A DNA stretch of 64,000 nt from Methanobacterium petrolearium (GCF_017873625.1 NZ_JAGGKL010000001.1:149001-213000), one strand, 5' to 3'; shown: positions 34,815 to 48,442, numbered from the stretch's first letter. Program-made: numbers and translations. Notes: generated by a model from the letters alone, not told the origin.

Positions 34815-35525
34815 ATGTCTGAAGATAGTAAAAATAAAAATTTTCCATATATCCGGCTTTCATATACTCTTCGTGAAAACAGTCCGGTTCACATAGGGCT
34901 AAATCCACTTAAAATTAAGCCCATCAACCGTATTAGTCTGGGAGATAACTATAACACTTCTTCAATCACAGCTGAAAACCATTGCGGAACTCACATAGAT
35001 GCTCCAGCACACTTTGTTCTTGGTGGGAGATTTATTTCTGATTACGGGCCAGAAGAACTCAGATTTACACATCCTCTGGTTTTGGATTGCCCTAAAAAAC
35101 CAGGGCAGTTGGTTGATGTGGAAGATGTTTCAAAAATTATTGATGATAACCTGGACTGTCTCCTGCTTTGCACAGGGTTTCATCAGTATCATGATACAGA
35201 CCGGGAATTGTATCTTGAACAAAATCCTGGAATTTCTCCAGGGGCAGTTTACTATTTAAGGGATAATTTTCCTCATTTACGCTGTGTTGGAATAGATTCA
35301 GTATCTATGTCTCGATATGGTCATGCAAAAGAATCAATGGAAGTTCATCAAACTGCCTTTAGAAAGAATGAAGATTTTGGAAAACCTTTGTTGTTTGTGG
35401 AAGATTTGGACCTTTCAGGCATTGATAATAACACTCAGATCCAGGAAGTCCTGGTTGTGCCCTGGCAGGTGGGAGATCTTGATGGTGCTCCATGCACAGT
35501 TCTGGCTGAAATTTCTCAAAAATGA
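34815..35525 (+). CDS. Cyclase-family (kynurenine formamidase-like) metal hydrolase
   Basis: A 236-residue protein of the 'putative cyclase' superfamily. The diagnostic metal-binding element is NHCGTHIDAPAHF (HxGTHxDxPxHF); later elements are DYGPEEL, LLLCTGFH and the C-terminal PWQVGDLDGAPCTVLAEI. Family members include kynurenine formamidase and various amide or lactone hydrolases; the substrate here cannot be read. GGGGGAGATG before the ATG fixes the start. It lies downstream of cobT with a hairpin between, so it is probably a separate unit. Confidence 0.83.
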   Translation: MSEDSKNKNFPYIRLSYTLRENSPVHIGLNPLKIKPINRISLGDNYNTSSITAENHCGTHIDAPAHFVLGGRFISDYGPEELRFTHPLVLDCPKKPGQLVDVEDVSKIIDDNLDCLLLCTGFHQYHDTDRELYLEQNPGISPGAVYYLRDNFPHLRCVGIDSVSMSRYGHAKESMEVHQTAFRKNEDFGKPLLFVEDLDLSGIDNNTQIQEVLVVPWQVGDLDGAPCTVLAEISQK

Positions 35526-35582
35526 AATTAAATAAAATCGATTAAATTTAAAAATTCATAAATTGAGAATCATTCTGTTCTG

Positions 35583-36422
35583 TTATTTCCACATGAAAGT
35601 CAGAATTAAGGTTACAGCACCAACTATCCAGCAGTAGTAGGCAAATATTACCAGGCTGTGCTTTTGAATGTAGCTCATCATAAATTTAACAGCCAGGTAG
35701 CTGAATATCATTGCCGATAAAAACCCAGCAACTGCCACTCCCATGTTCGTATCAAAACTAACAATGTCTTTTGCTTGTATAAGCGCAGCACCCAGTATTG
35801 CAGGTATGGAAAGTAGGAAACTGTAACGGGCTGCTAATTTTCTTTCCAATCCTGAGAATATTCCGGCAGCTATGGTTGATCCAGAGCGGGATATTCCAGG
35901 GGCAATGGCAAATCCCTGGAAAAGTCCTATGACCAGCGAATTGGTGAAAGTAACTTCTTTAATCTGTTTATCTTCCTTATCCTTGTTTCTTTTGGCAATC
36001 CATTCTGCACCCCATAAAATAACTCCAGTTATGAGAAGGAAGAAACCAACTGCAGCAACTGAACTGAAGAGGGTTTCAAACTCATTTTTAAAGATCACTC
36101 CCATCAAACCGGCAGGGATGGTACCAACGATCACCAACCAGGTCAGTCTTTTAAATGAGTCTTCTTTGAGATTTTTTTTGAAGTTTCCCTGGAAAATGTC
36201 GATGATGCTGGATATAAAAGCCCGTATCATGGCTAAAATATCTTTCCAGAAGTATCCCACCACAGCGGTTATTGTTCCAACATGTAAAAGGGTGTCAAAG
36301 GCTAAACTTGATTTTACACCCATTATTTCAGGTACTATAACTAAATGAGCTGAGCTGCTGATGGGTAAAAATTCAGTTAAACCCTGAACAGCGCCCATGA
36401 TAATTGCTTGAATAATGTCCAT
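35583..36422 (-). CDS. uppP: Undecaprenyl-diphosphatase family (BacA/UppP)
   Basis: A 279-residue integral membrane phosphatase with about eight helices. The family motifs EFLPISSSAHLVIV and APGISRSGSTI are both present and intact. In bacteria it recycles undecaprenyl diphosphate for wall synthesis; in a pseudomurein-walled or glycan-exporting methanogen the lipid carrier would be an archaeal polyprenol. GGGAGAT precedes the ATG. Convergent with the cyclase gene. Confidence 0.95.
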   Translation of the reverse strand: MDIIQAIIMGAVQGLTEFLPISSSAHLVIVPEIMGVKSSLAFDTLLHVGTITAVVGYFWKDILAMIRAFISSIIDIFQGNFKKNLKEDSFKRLTWLVIVGTIPAGLMGVIFKNEFETLFSSVAAVGFFLLITGVILWGAEWIAKRNKDKEDKQIKEVTFTNSLVIGLFQGFAIAPGISRSGSTIAAGIFSGLERKLAARYSFLLSIPAILGAALIQAKDIVSFDTNMGVAVAGFLSAMIFSYLAVKFMMSYIQKHSLVIFAYYCWIVGAVTLILTFMWK

Positions 36423-36901
36423 GAATAAATCTCCCTTTCTTTGATAATATCTTTATTTTCATTTTGTTAATTTGATGGTTTTCCTTACATCTCACTTACA
36501 AGAATTAATGACTACCTTTCCATGTAAACCCTGTGCTTATAACTTATAAATTGTAACTTATAAGTTATAACTTATTATTAATTCGTGCTTTAAATCATGT
36601 TAAAATATTTTTACACCTTTAATGGGGGTTTTTTTCAAATATTTATAATTACTTATTTCCTAAAAGTTTTAGCATTTTATTCAGATCAGCACACATCCAG
36701 AACATTCAATTTAATTAATTGTTAAACCGTAAAATAAAGTTTTTCCAGTTTTCAGTGTCATTTTACTTTAATTTACCTGCAATTTCCAACCAACTCTAAC
36801 TGTTATAGTATTCTTGATGAATAAATCTCTAATTGGGTGTGTGAAAAAAATAACGGTAAAAAGGAATAAATAAAATTTTAACTAAATACATGTATTTTTA
36901 A
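36423..36901. other. Intergenic region between uppP and ilvE
   Basis: 479 bp without a gene. It contains the AACTTATAA repeat element (36535-36577), a perfect 14-bp palindrome AAATACATGTATTT (36884-36897) just after the ilvE stop codon, and the duplicated word TTTTAACTAAATA around it (about 36876-36888 and 36896-36908). The uppP promoter should lie in its left part. Much of the rest is featureless AT-rich DNA. Confidence 0.55.
36535..36577. repeat. AACTTATAA-type palindromic element
   Basis: Contains the perfect 14-bp palindrome TAACTTATAAGTTA (36554-36567) flanked by further AACTTATAA words. The 23 bases at 36541-36563 match 58179-58201, behind the parA operon, at 22 positions. Candidate protein-binding element; see the ParA findings. 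Confidence 0.7.
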
Positions 36902-37822
36902 CTAAATAAAGGTCAGCCAACCATAAACATCATCTGCATCGGCTTTTAAAATTTCAAAAAACCGTTCCTGTAGTTTTTTTGTTATTTCGCCACGTTTCCC
37001 AGTACCCACAGTTATGCGGTCAACAGATCTGATGGGGGTGACTTCTGCTGCAGTGCCTGTTAGGAAGAGTTCATCAGCAGTATAAAGCATTTCCCGAGGG
37101 ATTTCTTCTTCTCTAACTTCTAAATCCATATCTTTTGCCAGGGTTATTATCGAATTCCTGGTTATCCCATCCAGCAAGGAAGAAGCACGTGGTGGTGTCT
37201 GTAAAACTCCGTTTTTAACTATAAAAATGTTTTCTCCACTTCCTTCACTGACCATTCCCTGGTAATCCAGCATTATTGCTTCATCATAATTGTTGGCTAC
37301 GGCTTCCATCTTGGCCAACTGGCTGTTCATGTAGTTGGACCCTGCCTTGGCCATATTGGGCATGGTGTCAGGGGCCATACGGCGCCAAGTGGATACACCC
37401 ACATCCACACCCAGTTCAAGGGCTTCCTCTCCCAAGTATTTTCCCCAGGCCCAAACAGCAATAATGGACTCAACAGGACAATTCAAGGGATATACTCCCA
37501 GTTCTCCGTATCCACGGAATATGGCCGGGCGAATATAGCATGCATCAAGTTCATTTATCTTTATGGTGTCAACGATGGCTTGACAGAATTCATCCTGGGT
37601 GTAAGGGATTTCCATCCGATAGATCTTGGCCGAATTATACAGTCGCTCCACATGTTCTTTTAACCGGAGTATTGCCGGCCCCTTTTTAGTATTATAACAT
37701 CGTATTCCTTCAAACACGCTTGATCCGTAGTGAACCACATGAGATAATGCGTGAACATTTGCTTCTTTCCAATCAACGAACTCTCCATTAAACCATATTT
37801 TTCCTGACTCGTCAAAGGCCAT
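36902..37822 (-). CDS. ilvE: Branched-chain amino acid aminotransferase
   Basis: Fold-type IV PLP transaminase completing valine, leucine and isoleucine synthesis. The 306-residue product shows [35 protein letters not shown], the PLP lysine region [39 protein letters not shown] and [12 protein letters not shown]. Start supported by GAGGGA before the ATG. It is transcribed alone, separate from ilvBHC and ilvD. Confidence 0.95.
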   Translation of the reverse strand: MAFDESGKIWFNGEFVDWKEANVHALSHVVHYGSSVFEGIRCYNTKKGPAILRLKEHVERLYNSAKIYRMEIPYTQDEFCQAIVDTIKINELDACYIRPAIFRGYGELGVYPLNCPVESIIAVWAWGKYLGEEALELGVDVGVSTWRRMAPDTMPNMAKAGSNYMNSQLAKMEAVANNYDEAIMLDYQGMVSEGSGENIFIVKNGVLQTPPRASSLLDGITRNSIITLAKDMDLEVREEEIPREMLYTADELFLTGTAAEVTPIRSVDRITVGTGKRGEITKKLQERFFEILKADADDVYGWLTFI

Positions 37823-37982
37823 TAATATCCCTCATAAAAAATAAATATATTTAGATAGATTCTTCCCAAATCTATTGGTCAAACTAGTTATTAAATTGTA
37901 TTTCCCATCATTGTTTTTATGACAAGTCTGATCTTGGAAAACTTTATATAATCTAGCAGCCAAACCATGGAAGTGCTAACTA

Positions 37983-38055
<73 letters not shown>

Positions 38056-38128
38056 CTCTTAAAATCTTTATTTAGTCTTTGTTTCTTTAAAAAAGTAGAT
38101 AAATCCTTTTAAAATCTTATTAAATCTT

Positions 38129-38205
<77 letters not shown>

Positions 38206-38464
38206 CTGCTTTCTTGTAACTGATTCGGATATTGCTCTTCACAAATTACGTGTGGCTATGATAAAATTAACATCATACTGGGTCACACTTCAAATACTTC
38301 TTCACTTTTTTAAGAATTCTTCGGTGTGCAGAAAAATGGGATTCTTCCACTTAACTGGTAGAAAAAGTTATTTCTCAAGTTGGCAAAAATCCATTTTTAC
38401 TATTTAAAACTAGAGTATTCCCTATTTAAAACTAATTTTTAAAAATTTTAAGTTAATTTATAGT

Positions 38465-39280
<816 letters not shown>

Positions 39281-39346
39281 TTACCCCACCTTCAAACAGG
39301 GATGATTTAACATCAAATCATAATTTCATTATCTATTTGATTATAC

Positions 39347-39389
<43 letters not shown>

Positions 39390-39443
39390 TAACCAGTAAT
39401 CATCACGCAAACTATTTAGAGGTGAAGGTATAAATTTGCCCCT

Positions 39444-40220
39444 ATGACCATTCTCCTCACTAATGATGATGGGGTAAACTCATCAGGCATCATGGCAGCC
39501 AAAAAAGCCGCCGAAAACCTGGGTGAATCTATTGTAGTGGCCCCAGCTACTCAGCAAAGTGGAATAGGACACGCATTGACTCTTTTTGAGCCTGTTAGAG
39601 TTACCAACACCAACATGCCTGATGGAACTGAAGCGCATATGGTTTCTGGAACCCCCACCGATGCGGTGATTATAGGAATCTTCCAAATTGCCCAAAAAAA
39701 GCCAGATTTAGTTATTTCTGGAATTAACATCGGAGAAAACCTGGGTAAATCTGAGTTAACGACATCTGGGACCATTGGAGCGGCCATGGAAGCTGCTGTT
39801 CATGGTGTCCCTGCACTTTCTGTATCATTGCAAGTGACTAGGGATGACATGAAATTCCACGACGGTCAGGTGGGAATAGACTTTTCTCATGCTGAAAAAA
39901 TGACAGAGAAAGTGGCCAAGATGATACTGGATAAAGGTTTACCAAGTGGAGTTGATTTTTTAAATCTTAACATTCCATCTCACCCTAAAAGTGACGAAAT
40001 CAAGCTTACAAGTTTGGGTGAGAGAATGTACCGGATACATATTCAAGAACGCCTCGATCCCAGAGGAAGGCCCTACTACTGGATAGATGGGGATTCTGTT
40101 GAGGATGATCAAAAAGGCACCGATGTACACACACTTAAACGCGAAAAATGTGCAACAGTAACCCCTATTACTTTGGATTCTACATCTCCTCTCGATCTAA
40201 TGAATGATTGGCTGGAATAA
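39444..40220 (+). CDS. surE: 5'/3'-nucleotidase SurE
   Basis: Metal-dependent phosphatase acting on nucleoside monophosphates, active as a dimer. The 258-residue product begins MTILLTNDDGVNSSGI with the metal aspartates, then VVAPATQQSGIGHALTL, VSGTPTDAV and SGINIGENLGKSELTTSGT. The AGGTGA upstream is about 20 bases away, too far for the usual spacing, and TATAAAT lies between, so the mRNA may be leaderless or nearly so. Confidence 0.95.
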   Translation: MTILLTNDDGVNSSGIMAAKKAAENLGESIVVAPATQQSGIGHALTLFEPVRVTNTNMPDGTEAHMVSGTPTDAVIIGIFQIAQKKPDLVISGINIGENLGKSELTTSGTIGAAMEAAVHGVPALSVSLQVTRDDMKFHDGQVGIDFSHAEKMTEKVAKMILDKGLPSGVDFLNLNIPSHPKSDEIKLTSLGERMYRIHIQERLDPRGRPYYWIDGDSVEDDQKGTDVHTLKREKCATVTPITLDSTSPLDLMNDWLE

Positions 40221-40371
40221 TTGGATTATTTTTAATACAAGTACAATTTTTTTGGGGATGATGGAAGCAATCGAACCATTTAGCTAATTAGTTCGGATTT
40301 CCCAAAGGATATTTTCCATGACTATCAAAGTATTCAACAGAAAATAGTTTGTTTATTAAAGTGATTTGATG

Positions 40372-40680
40372 ATGGCCCGAGACGTCCGTAACAGGATAAT
40401 AAAGAAGGGATCCCTGGTACAATACATTGGAACCAGAACCCAAGGAAAAGTAGAAGAAATATCCACAAACAATAACCGAACATGGGTTCGAATAGATTCC
40501 ACAGGACTTTTGTACCGTTCTGATTATCTGGAGTTGTTTGATGGCCAACAACAGCCTCAAAAAAAATCAAAAAAGAAAATGAGTATCAAAGAGAAGGTAT
40601 TGCGTTCCAGAGGATTCAGATCCATAGCTCCCACTGAGATCTCTGATCATAATGATGGTCCGGGGTATGGTGGAGGTTAA
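40372..40680 (+). CDS. DUF2098 family protein
   Basis: A 102-residue protein with an SH3-like N-terminal part (MARDVRNRIIKKGSLVQYIGTRTQGKVEEI, NNRTWVRIDSTGLLYRSDYLEL) and a Lys-rich middle followed by a short disordered Gly-rich tail. This is the methanogen DUF2098 family, of unknown function. GTGAT six bases before the ATG at 40372 favours that start over two in-frame codons just upstream. It is separated from surE by 151 bp. Confidence 0.8.
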   Translation: MARDVRNRIIKKGSLVQYIGTRTQGKVEEISTNNNRTWVRIDSTGLLYRSDYLELFDGQQQPQKKSKKKMSIKEKVLRSRGFRSIAPTEISDHNDGPGYGGG

Positions 40681-40761
40681 TCAGTAGTTCATGGTCTTGG
40701 ATTTGATGGGTATCACCAGTCTCTATTTTTCTGTTCAACCGGGTTCATCAAGGATCATCAC

Positions 40762-40888
40762 TTCTACTGTAGACCAAAGCCATGAATTTAATGGTGATCT
40801 TATTGGGTTTTTATCAAAATATTTTCTACTGTAGATTAAATTTATCTTGGAATTGGTTGGCAGAATGAGCATATTTTCTACAGTAGAA
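40762..40888. promoter_or_regulatory. Three-box palindrome element A (TTCTACNGTAGAA)
   Basis: Boxes at 40762-40774 (TTCTACTGTAGAC), 40824-40836 (TTCTACTGTAGAT) and 40876-40888 (TTCTACAGTAGAA). Spacings are 62 and 52 bp. The element lies between the converging ends of the DUF2098 gene and the methanogenesis marker 12 gene, 57 bp after the stop of the latter, so it is not a normal promoter site. Read on the minus strand it has the same box order and spacing as element B at 63025-63153. Confidence 0.75.
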
Positions 40889-40944
40889 GCCATTGAATAT
40901 GGTCAAAAAAATGTTTATTTTGGTTAAAACGGTCAAAAAAGAGG

Positions 40945-41937
40945 TTATAGTACTTCTATTCCAAGAATGTCATTGGCACCTTTAAAAACATCCCTGGCAA
41001 TCTGTGCACTGCCCACTGATCCAGAGGTGGGTGGAAGCATAACTACTCTTCCCATATCTTCAACTCTTTTTTTAAGTGCACTGTAGAAATCAAATGGGTC
41101 CTGCATGGATCCCACTGAACCAGTGAGTACCACTCCCTGAAGTTCTTCCTGGGCAACTCCAAACAGACCCCAAATTTCCATCACTATGGTCATGAGCATG
41201 GTCTCCATTGCCAGCTGGGCACGGGAATCTCCATTGCGATACTTTTCCAGGAGCACATCCTTGGCATGGGCAACTTTTTCATCTATCCCTGCCACTTTAA
41301 CCGCCCCTGCACGGGAAAAACACTGATTGGCAGTGCGCGTGCCTTCATCAATATCACGAATCATCTTCAGATCAAGGGGACCATGAACAATACCCATGGA
41401 ACCAAGACAGGCATCCACAGCTCCTTTGATTTTCCTGTTCTCCAGAAGAATGCTGACAGTGTTGGAGCTAATATCAGACACAATGAAATTCTCAAAACCG
41501 GTTTCAAGATGGGCATTGTAGCATATACTCACCTTTTCTGCACTGGCATGATGTGAATAAGCCGCTTTGAAACGAGGATCCATACACGGGGTGTTTTTAT
41601 GCAGCCCGGGAATTAAAACAGTGGGAATTCCTGAGTTTTCAATATCTTCATAAACTGCGGTTCCTCCTCCAGTAACCTTCCCTGCCCCTTCAATGGAGAG
41701 AATCCCACGATCTTTAACCTTACTTAAGGGGGTTATTTTGTTTATGCCATCCCCCATGGCATAAGTGATGGCCATTAATTGGATGGAATCAAGTTTGACC
41801 CTTTTTGAAAGTTCTTCAACAGCGGAAACATCACCTGCTGAAAGTTCATCCCTACCAATCTTAAAATGAACAGGTTCATCGTGTAAAACTGTAAAAGAAA
41901 CACCGGTAGTACCATGATCCATACCAACGAATACCAT
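40945..41937 (-). CDS. Methanogenesis marker protein 12
   Basis: A 330-residue protein of the ASKHA (sugar kinase/Hsp70-like) fold found in methanogens: MVFVGMDHGTTGVSFTVL (phosphate-1 loop), GGGTAVYEDIENSGIPTVLIPG, IVSDISSNTVSILLENRKI (phosphate-2-like) and VVLTGSVGSMQDPFDFY. The family is nearly restricted to methanogens and has no proven function. The ATG at 41937 follows GGTGGG; a longer frame to 41976 lacks family support. Confidence 0.88.
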   Translation of the reverse strand: MVFVGMDHGTTGVSFTVLHDEPVHFKIGRDELSAGDVSAVEELSKRVKLDSIQLMAITYAMGDGINKITPLSKVKDRGILSIEGAGKVTGGGTAVYEDIENSGIPTVLIPGLHKNTPCMDPRFKAAYSHHASAEKVSICYNAHLETGFENFIVSDISSNTVSILLENRKIKGAVDACLGSMGIVHGPLDLKMIRDIDEGTRTANQCFSRAGAVKVAGIDEKVAHAKDVLLEKYRNGDSRAQLAMETMLMTIVMEIWGLFGVAQEELQGVVLTGSVGSMQDPFDFYSALKKRVEDMGRVVMLPPTSGSVGSAQIARDVFKGANDILGIEVL

Positions 41938-42038
41938 TTTTAGCCCACCATACAGATTTAGGTTATTAAGTATCAAATTAAGGAATTTATCTAATTGAAG
42001 ATTTTAAAAAAATTGGGAATAAAAAAATAATAGAAGGG

Positions 42039-43025
42039 TTATTCTTCTAAACCGCAAAGTTTCCGCAGTTTTTTACCCTTTTTTTCAATTTCCAGTTCAC
42101 TTTCAATGGCACGCATCCTGTTAAGCTGAGGTCGACCCGCCTGGTTCTCAATAGCCCATTCTTTAGCGAACTTACCAGTCTGAATCTCTTTCAAGATTTG
42201 TTTCATTTCTTTCCTGGATTCTTCGGTTATAACTCTATCTCTACGGGTCAGGCCTCCGAATTCTGCGGTGTTACTCACATCATTCCACATGCCAGCGAAG
42301 CCTTTCTGGTATATCAGATCTACAATTAATTTGAGTTCGTGGCAGGTTTCAAAGTACGCCACTTCTGGCTGGTAACCAGCTTCCACCAGGGTCTGGAAAC
42401 CTGCTTTGATGAGTTCAGTGGCCCCTCCACATAGTACGGCCTGTTCTCCGAAGAGATCGGTTTCGGTCTCTTCTTTAAAAGTAGTTTCCAGAACACCTGC
42501 ACGGGTGAGGCCGCTTCCCTGGCCCATGGCCAGAGCAATCTGCAGAGCATCACCAGTGTAATCTTGTTCCACAGCTACTAATCCAGGAACACCAAATCCA
42601 TCTAAATATTGTTGTCTGACTGTGGAACCAGGCCCTTTAGGTGCTATCATGGTAATATTGACATTTTTTGGTGGTTTTATGTACTGATAGTGAATGTTGT
42701 ATCCGTGGGAGAAGCTTATGGTGTTTCCCTCTTTAATACCATCTTTGATGTTTTTTTCGTAAACCTGGGCCTGTATCTCATCTGGAATGAGTATATGAAT
42801 AACATCCGCTTCTTTGGACGCTGCTTCAACAGTCATAACTGGCATATCATGTTCAATTGCAGTTTCCCATGAGTCACCGCCTTTCCTAAGTCCTACAATA
42901 ACATCTAACCCACTATCGGCCATGTTTCGGGATTGGGCCATTCCCTGACTTCCGTATCCTATAACGGCTACGGTTTTATCCTTAAGTACATCCATATTCA
43001 CATCTTTTTCATAATAAATCTTCAT
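42039..43025 (-). CDS. ilvC: Ketol-acid reductoisomerase (NADP+)
   Basis: Second common step of valine/isoleucine synthesis. The 328-residue product has the dinucleotide motif [46 protein letters not shown], the catalytic [19 protein letters not shown] and [12 protein letters not shown]. Short (class I) form. GAGGTGA six bases before the ATG is a strong ribosome site. A 258-bp gap from ilvH suggests its own promoter although the direction is the same. Confidence 0.97.
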   Translation of the reverse strand: MKIYYEKDVNMDVLKDKTVAVIGYGSQGMAQSRNMADSGLDVIVGLRKGGDSWETAIEHDMPVMTVEAASKEADVIHILIPDEIQAQVYEKNIKDGIKEGNTISFSHGYNIHYQYIKPPKNVNITMIAPKGPGSTVRQQYLDGFGVPGLVAVEQDYTGDALQIALAMGQGSGLTRAGVLETTFKEETETDLFGEQAVLCGGATELIKAGFQTLVEAGYQPEVAYFETCHELKLIVDLIYQKGFAGMWNDVSNTAEFGGLTRRDRVITEESRKEMKQILKEIQTGKFAKEWAIENQAGRPQLNRMRAIESELEIEKKGKKLRKLCGLEE

Positions 43026-43283
43026 ATAAGGTCACCTCTTTTAAAATTGAAAAGAAATACCGTTTCGGGGTTATAAGAAATACTTTTACCTCAAATCGCT
43101 ATGTCTAATAATTGTTGGAATTTCATTAATAAAGTTTACCCTGAAAAACTGGGGATAAAATGCTCTTAAAATCTAAAATACCGTAATGAAATCAAATATT
43201 TTAGAATAAAAATCACGGTAGCAACTTTTGATCGTAAATTGGCTGTAAAAAAATAGAAAAGAGGACTTCGTCTATTTAAACTC

Positions 43284-43784
43284 TTAAATAGTTTTTGAAC
43301 CTCTTGATATGGCGGTTGGACCTGTACGGGCAATTTCTTTAATACCATAACTCTTAAGAAGGTCTATAAGAGCGTCTATTTTTTCAGGTGTTCCTGTGAT
43401 CTCCAGTGTGAGATTTTCAGGCCCCACATCAACGATTCTTCCCCGGAATATGTTGGCATACTGAATGATCTCTGAACGGGCCCTTTCAGAAGTGGCATGG
43501 GTCTTGATCAGGCACAATTCCCTGGTCACTGTACCTTCTGCATCCAGGTCCCGGACTTTAATCACTTCGATGATCTTGTTCAGTTGCTTGGTAATCTGTT
43601 CCAGAACCCTTTCATCACCGGTAGAGATGATGGTCATACGCGCCAATCCGTCCTGTTCTGAGGGACCAACAGTGATACTGTCGATGTTGAAACCTCGACG
43701 GGTGAAAAGACCAGCAACACGCTGTAATACACCGGGTCGGTGCATTACAAGAGCACTTATGATATGATTCCGTTGCTCATCCAT
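43284..43784 (-). CDS. ilvH: Acetolactate synthase small (regulatory) subunit
   Basis: A 166-residue regulatory subunit with an N-terminal ACT domain (HIISALVMHRPGVLQRVAGLFTRRGFNIDSI) for valine feedback and a second ACT-like half (ELCLIKTHATSERARSEI, LEITGTPEKIDALIDLLKSYGI). It follows ilvB with a 2-bp gap, so the two subunits are co-translated. Confidence 0.96.
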   Translation of the reverse strand: MDEQRNHIISALVMHRPGVLQRVAGLFTRRGFNIDSITVGPSEQDGLARMTIISTGDERVLEQITKQLNKIIEVIKVRDLDAEGTVTRELCLIKTHATSERARSEIIQYANIFRGRIVDVGPENLTLEITGTPEKIDALIDLLKSYGIKEIARTGPTAISRGSKTI

Positions 43785-43786
43785 TT

Positions 43787-45523
<1,737 letters not shown>

Positions 45524-45750
45524 TTTTAACACCATTTGTGTTTCGTTTTACAAAAGTTCATGGCAATAGAAAAAAAATCCATGACATAATTTTACTTATA
45601 TGCCGGTTTTACTTTTCATGGTATATGTATTTTCATGTAAGATTATGACTTTCTCATGAAGGCTACAATCTGAACTAGTGCATAAAAAAGACAGGAATAT
45701 ATGTGTGAAATTAAAGATGTTTAACTAGGATACAATGGAGGATTATTAAT

Positions 45751-47061
45751 ATGAAGATTCTGGTGGTAGGAACTGGAGCAAGGGAACACGCCATTTGCCA
45801 GGCGTTGCATGAAGAAGCTGAACTTTATTCTATAATGAGCAACCAAAACCCGGGAATAGCTCGAATTTCCCAATTTAAGATTGGAAGTGAAATGGATATT
45901 GAAGGAGTAAAAGAACACGCCCTTAAAATGAGGGTGGAAATGGCCGTAATCGGACCAGAAGCACCTTTAGAACACGGTATTGTGGACACGCTCCAGGAGG
46001 CCGGAATTCCCTGTGTGGGACCAACCAGTCAAGCTGCCCGGATCGAGACTGACAAGGCATTCATGAGGGATCTTTTTGAAGAACATAAAATTCCTGGGTC
46101 TATAGCCTATGGAGTATTTGACAATCTAAAAGATGCTGGGGATTTCATCGATGACTTTGGAGAGGACGTTGTAGTAAAACCTGTAGGTTTAACTGGGGGT
46201 AAAGGTGTTAAAATCGTAGGAGAACATCTTAAAGACTCTGAAGATGCTAAAACTTACGTAAAAAAGATAATAAATAATAAAATTGGGGGACACGCCAGTG
46301 TGGTTATTGAAGAACGTTTGCTGGGAGAAGAATTCACAGTACAGGCCATGGTAGACGGAGACAATCTGGTGCCCATGCCTGCAGTCCAGGATCATCCACA
46401 TGCCTATGAAGGTGACCAGGGACCCATCACTGGTGGAATGGGATCATACTCTGAAAAAAACGGCTTATTGCCATTTTTGGATCAGAAAAACTATGATGCG
46501 TCGGTTAAAGTCATGGAAAAAACCATAAAAGCGGTTAAAAAAGAGGGAAATCCCTATAAAGGAGTGCTTTACGGTCAGTTCATGCTCTGTCGGGATGGAC
46601 CCCGCCTGGTGGAATACAATGCCCGTTTTGGAGACCCTGAAGCCATGAATGTTCTTCCACTTCTGGAAACCAGTATGGTTGAACTTTGCCAGGGTGTAGT
46701 TGATGGAAATCTGAAAAAAGCCCAGTTCCATCCGCAAGCAACAGTTTGTAAGTATTTAGTGCCTAAGGGGTATCCTGAGAGTGGAAAAGCAGGTCAACCC
46801 ATACGGGTGGATGAAGAAAAAATAGAAGCCGAAGGTGGAATGGTTTTCTACGCTGCAGTAAATCAGAAGAATAATAAGGTTTTAACCACTGGATCTCGAG
46901 CTTTGGCTGTAGTAACTGCTGCGAACAGCATACAAGATGCTGAAGAAAGATGTGAAAGGGCCACAAAATATGTACAGGGAGATTTGTATCATCGCAGTGA
47001 TGTGGGGACCAATGAACTCATTGAAAAGCGTATCCAGCATATGAAGGAAATTAGTGGATAA
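45751..47061 (+). CDS. purD: Phosphoribosylamine-glycine ligase
   Basis: Second step of purine synthesis, ATP-grasp enzyme. The 436-residue product has [51 protein letters not shown], the ATP-grasp [21 protein letters not shown] and [23 protein letters not shown] before the ATG. Divergent from ilvB across a 227-bp promoter region. Monocistronic. Confidence 0.97.
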   Translation: MKILVVGTGAREHAICQALHEEAELYSIMSNQNPGIARISQFKIGSEMDIEGVKEHALKMRVEMAVIGPEAPLEHGIVDTLQEAGIPCVGPTSQAARIETDKAFMRDLFEEHKIPGSIAYGVFDNLKDAGDFIDDFGEDVVVKPVGLTGGKGVKIVGEHLKDSEDAKTYVKKIINNKIGGHASVVIEERLLGEEFTVQAMVDGDNLVPMPAVQDHPHAYEGDQGPITGGMGSYSEKNGLLPFLDQKNYDASVKVMEKTIKAVKKEGNPYKGVLYGQFMLCRDGPRLVEYNARFGDPEAMNVLPLLETSMVELCQGVVDGNLKKAQFHPQATVCKYLVPKGYPESGKAGQPIRVDEEKIEAEGGMVFYAAVNQKNNKVLTTGSRALAVVTAANSIQDAEERCERATKYVQGDLYHRSDVGTNELIEKRIQHMKEISG

Positions 47062-47103
47062 TCGAACTTCATTCAAATGTTTAATTAAATTCAGGGCGGG
47101 CCA

Positions 47104-47368
47104 ATGACCAGATCAGTGAAGGTCTATCTTAGCTTTTTAATCAGTCAAAATCTTGTATTGATGAAGGTAACTATCCCTCCTTGAACACGAAAAAGTGGCA
47201 AAGGAAGCCCAAAAACGTCTGGTAAATAGTTTTAGTAACCAATCCCAGAAATATCGTGATGAATGAATTCTAAATGTTGAAGAAACAATTAAAGATGAAG
47301 AAAAACTAAAAAAATGTGAAAAACAGCTTGAAACCATCAAAAGAGTTTACAAACGTGAATTTGGTTGA
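47104..47368 (+). pseudogene. Broken gene for a small helical, Lys/Glu-rich protein
   Basis: Pieces of one protein are spread over three frames: MTRSVKVYLSFL (from 47104), NQSKSCIDEGNYPS in a second frame, and HEKVAKEAQKRLVNSFSNQS...YRDE in a third, which then meets an in-frame TGA and continues ILNVEETIKDEEKLKKCEKQ...KREFG to the end at 47368. So at least two frameshifts and one nonsense change have accumulated in a protein of about 90 residues. The family is not recognised; coding character and the continuous frame after the stop argue for recent decay rather than noise. Confidence 0.65.
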
Positions 47369-47539
47369 GTGATAGCTTTTTCATAAACTTTAAGTAAAGG
47401 TACAAGTAGATATTACAACTTCCTTCAAAAAAATAAGTAAAGTAATACTCAACTAGGTGTTAATTCAAGTGGCACCGTTCATATAAAATTTTTAATTCAT
47501 ATTTCAGATAATATGACAACGATTGTAAGGGATGAGGCT

Positions 47540-48442
47540 ATGAGAAACCTTTTATCCGCGTTAGACGCACGAGATCATGTATGGGATATACTGAAGAAAG
47601 CCGAGCAGTTTAAAAAAGGTCAGGGTCCTGAAAAACCATTAAGTGGCAAATCTCTTGCCATGGTTTTTGAAAAATCTTCCACTCGAACCCGCATATCTTT
47701 CGAAGTTGGCATGTATCAGTTAGGGGGTTATCCTCTCTATTTATCAGCTTCTGACCTTCAATTGGGTAGGGGAGAGATTATCGATGACACAGCCCGGGCC
47801 ATGAGTCGATACGTTGATGGCATTATGATCAGGGCACGTGAACATGATGATGTGCTTCAATTTGCCCGATACGCAGATGTGCCGGTGATAAACGGTTTAA
47901 CCAACCTTGAACATCCTTGCCAGGCTTTCACGGATATTTTCACCATTCAGGAGCGGAAAAATACTTTAGACCTTCAAATGACCTTCATGGGTGATGGTAA
48001 CAATGTTTGCAACTCCCTTTTACTGGCTACAGCCATGGTAGGGATGGATTTCACTGTAGCCTGCCCCCCTAACTACGAACCGGACTCCATAATCTTAAAA
48101 GAAGCTAAAAAAGTGGCTAAAGAATCTGGATCAACCATCAAAGTCACCAACAATGTCCGGGAAGCTGTGGATGCTGTGAATGTGATCTACACTGATGTCT
48201 GGGTTAGTATGGGGGATGAAATTGAAGAGACCCAGAGAGTAAGGGATTTACAGGGTTATCAGGTTAACCAGGACATTTTGGATCTAGCAGATCCTGAAGC
48301 CATGGTTTTGCATTGTCTGCCTGCTATCAGGGGTCAGGAAATAACGGAAGAAGTCTTAAACGGACCACAATCTGCGGTATGGGACCAGGCTGAGAACCGT
48401 TTACACGTTCAAAAAGCCATTTTAAACTGGCTTATAGGCTAA
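47540..48442 (+). CDS. argF: Ornithine carbamoyltransferase
   Basis: Makes citrulline from ornithine and carbamoyl phosphate. The 300-residue product has [18 protein letters not shown] (carbamoyl-phosphate site), [48 protein letters not shown] and [14 protein letters not shown] with the catalytic Cys. I chose the ATG at 47540 since GATGAGG precedes it and the family begins near MRNLLS; an ATG at 47513 has no ribosome site. Confidence 0.95.
   Translation: MRNLLSALDARDHVWDILKKAEQFKKGQGPEKPLSGKSLAMVFEKSSTRTRISFEVGMYQLGGYPLYLSASDLQLGRGEIIDDTARAMSRYVDGIMIRAREHDDVLQFARYADVPVINGLTNLEHPCQAFTDIFTIQERKNTLDLQMTFMGDGNNVCNSLLLATAMVGMDFTVACPPNYEPDSIILKEAKKVAKESGSTIKVTNNVREAVDAVNVIYTDVWVSMGDEIEETQRVRDLQGYQVNQDILDLADPEAMVLHCLPAIRGQEITEEVLNGPQSAVWDQAENRLHVQKAILNWLIG

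Noticed and set aside
40240..40315. Possible small RNA hairpin after surE (CGAAC...GTTCG)
   Set aside because: Only a five-base stem with no box C/D or T-run; too weak to call.
43255..43290. Imperfect hairpin with T-run after ilvH as a terminator
   Set aside because: The stem CTATTTAA/TTTAAATAG overlaps the stop codon and is imperfect; evidence was too weak to list.
43166..43348. Sixty-codon minus-strand frame between ilvH and ilvC
   Set aside because: Most of it lies within the ilvH C-terminus in another frame; no ribosome site or motif.
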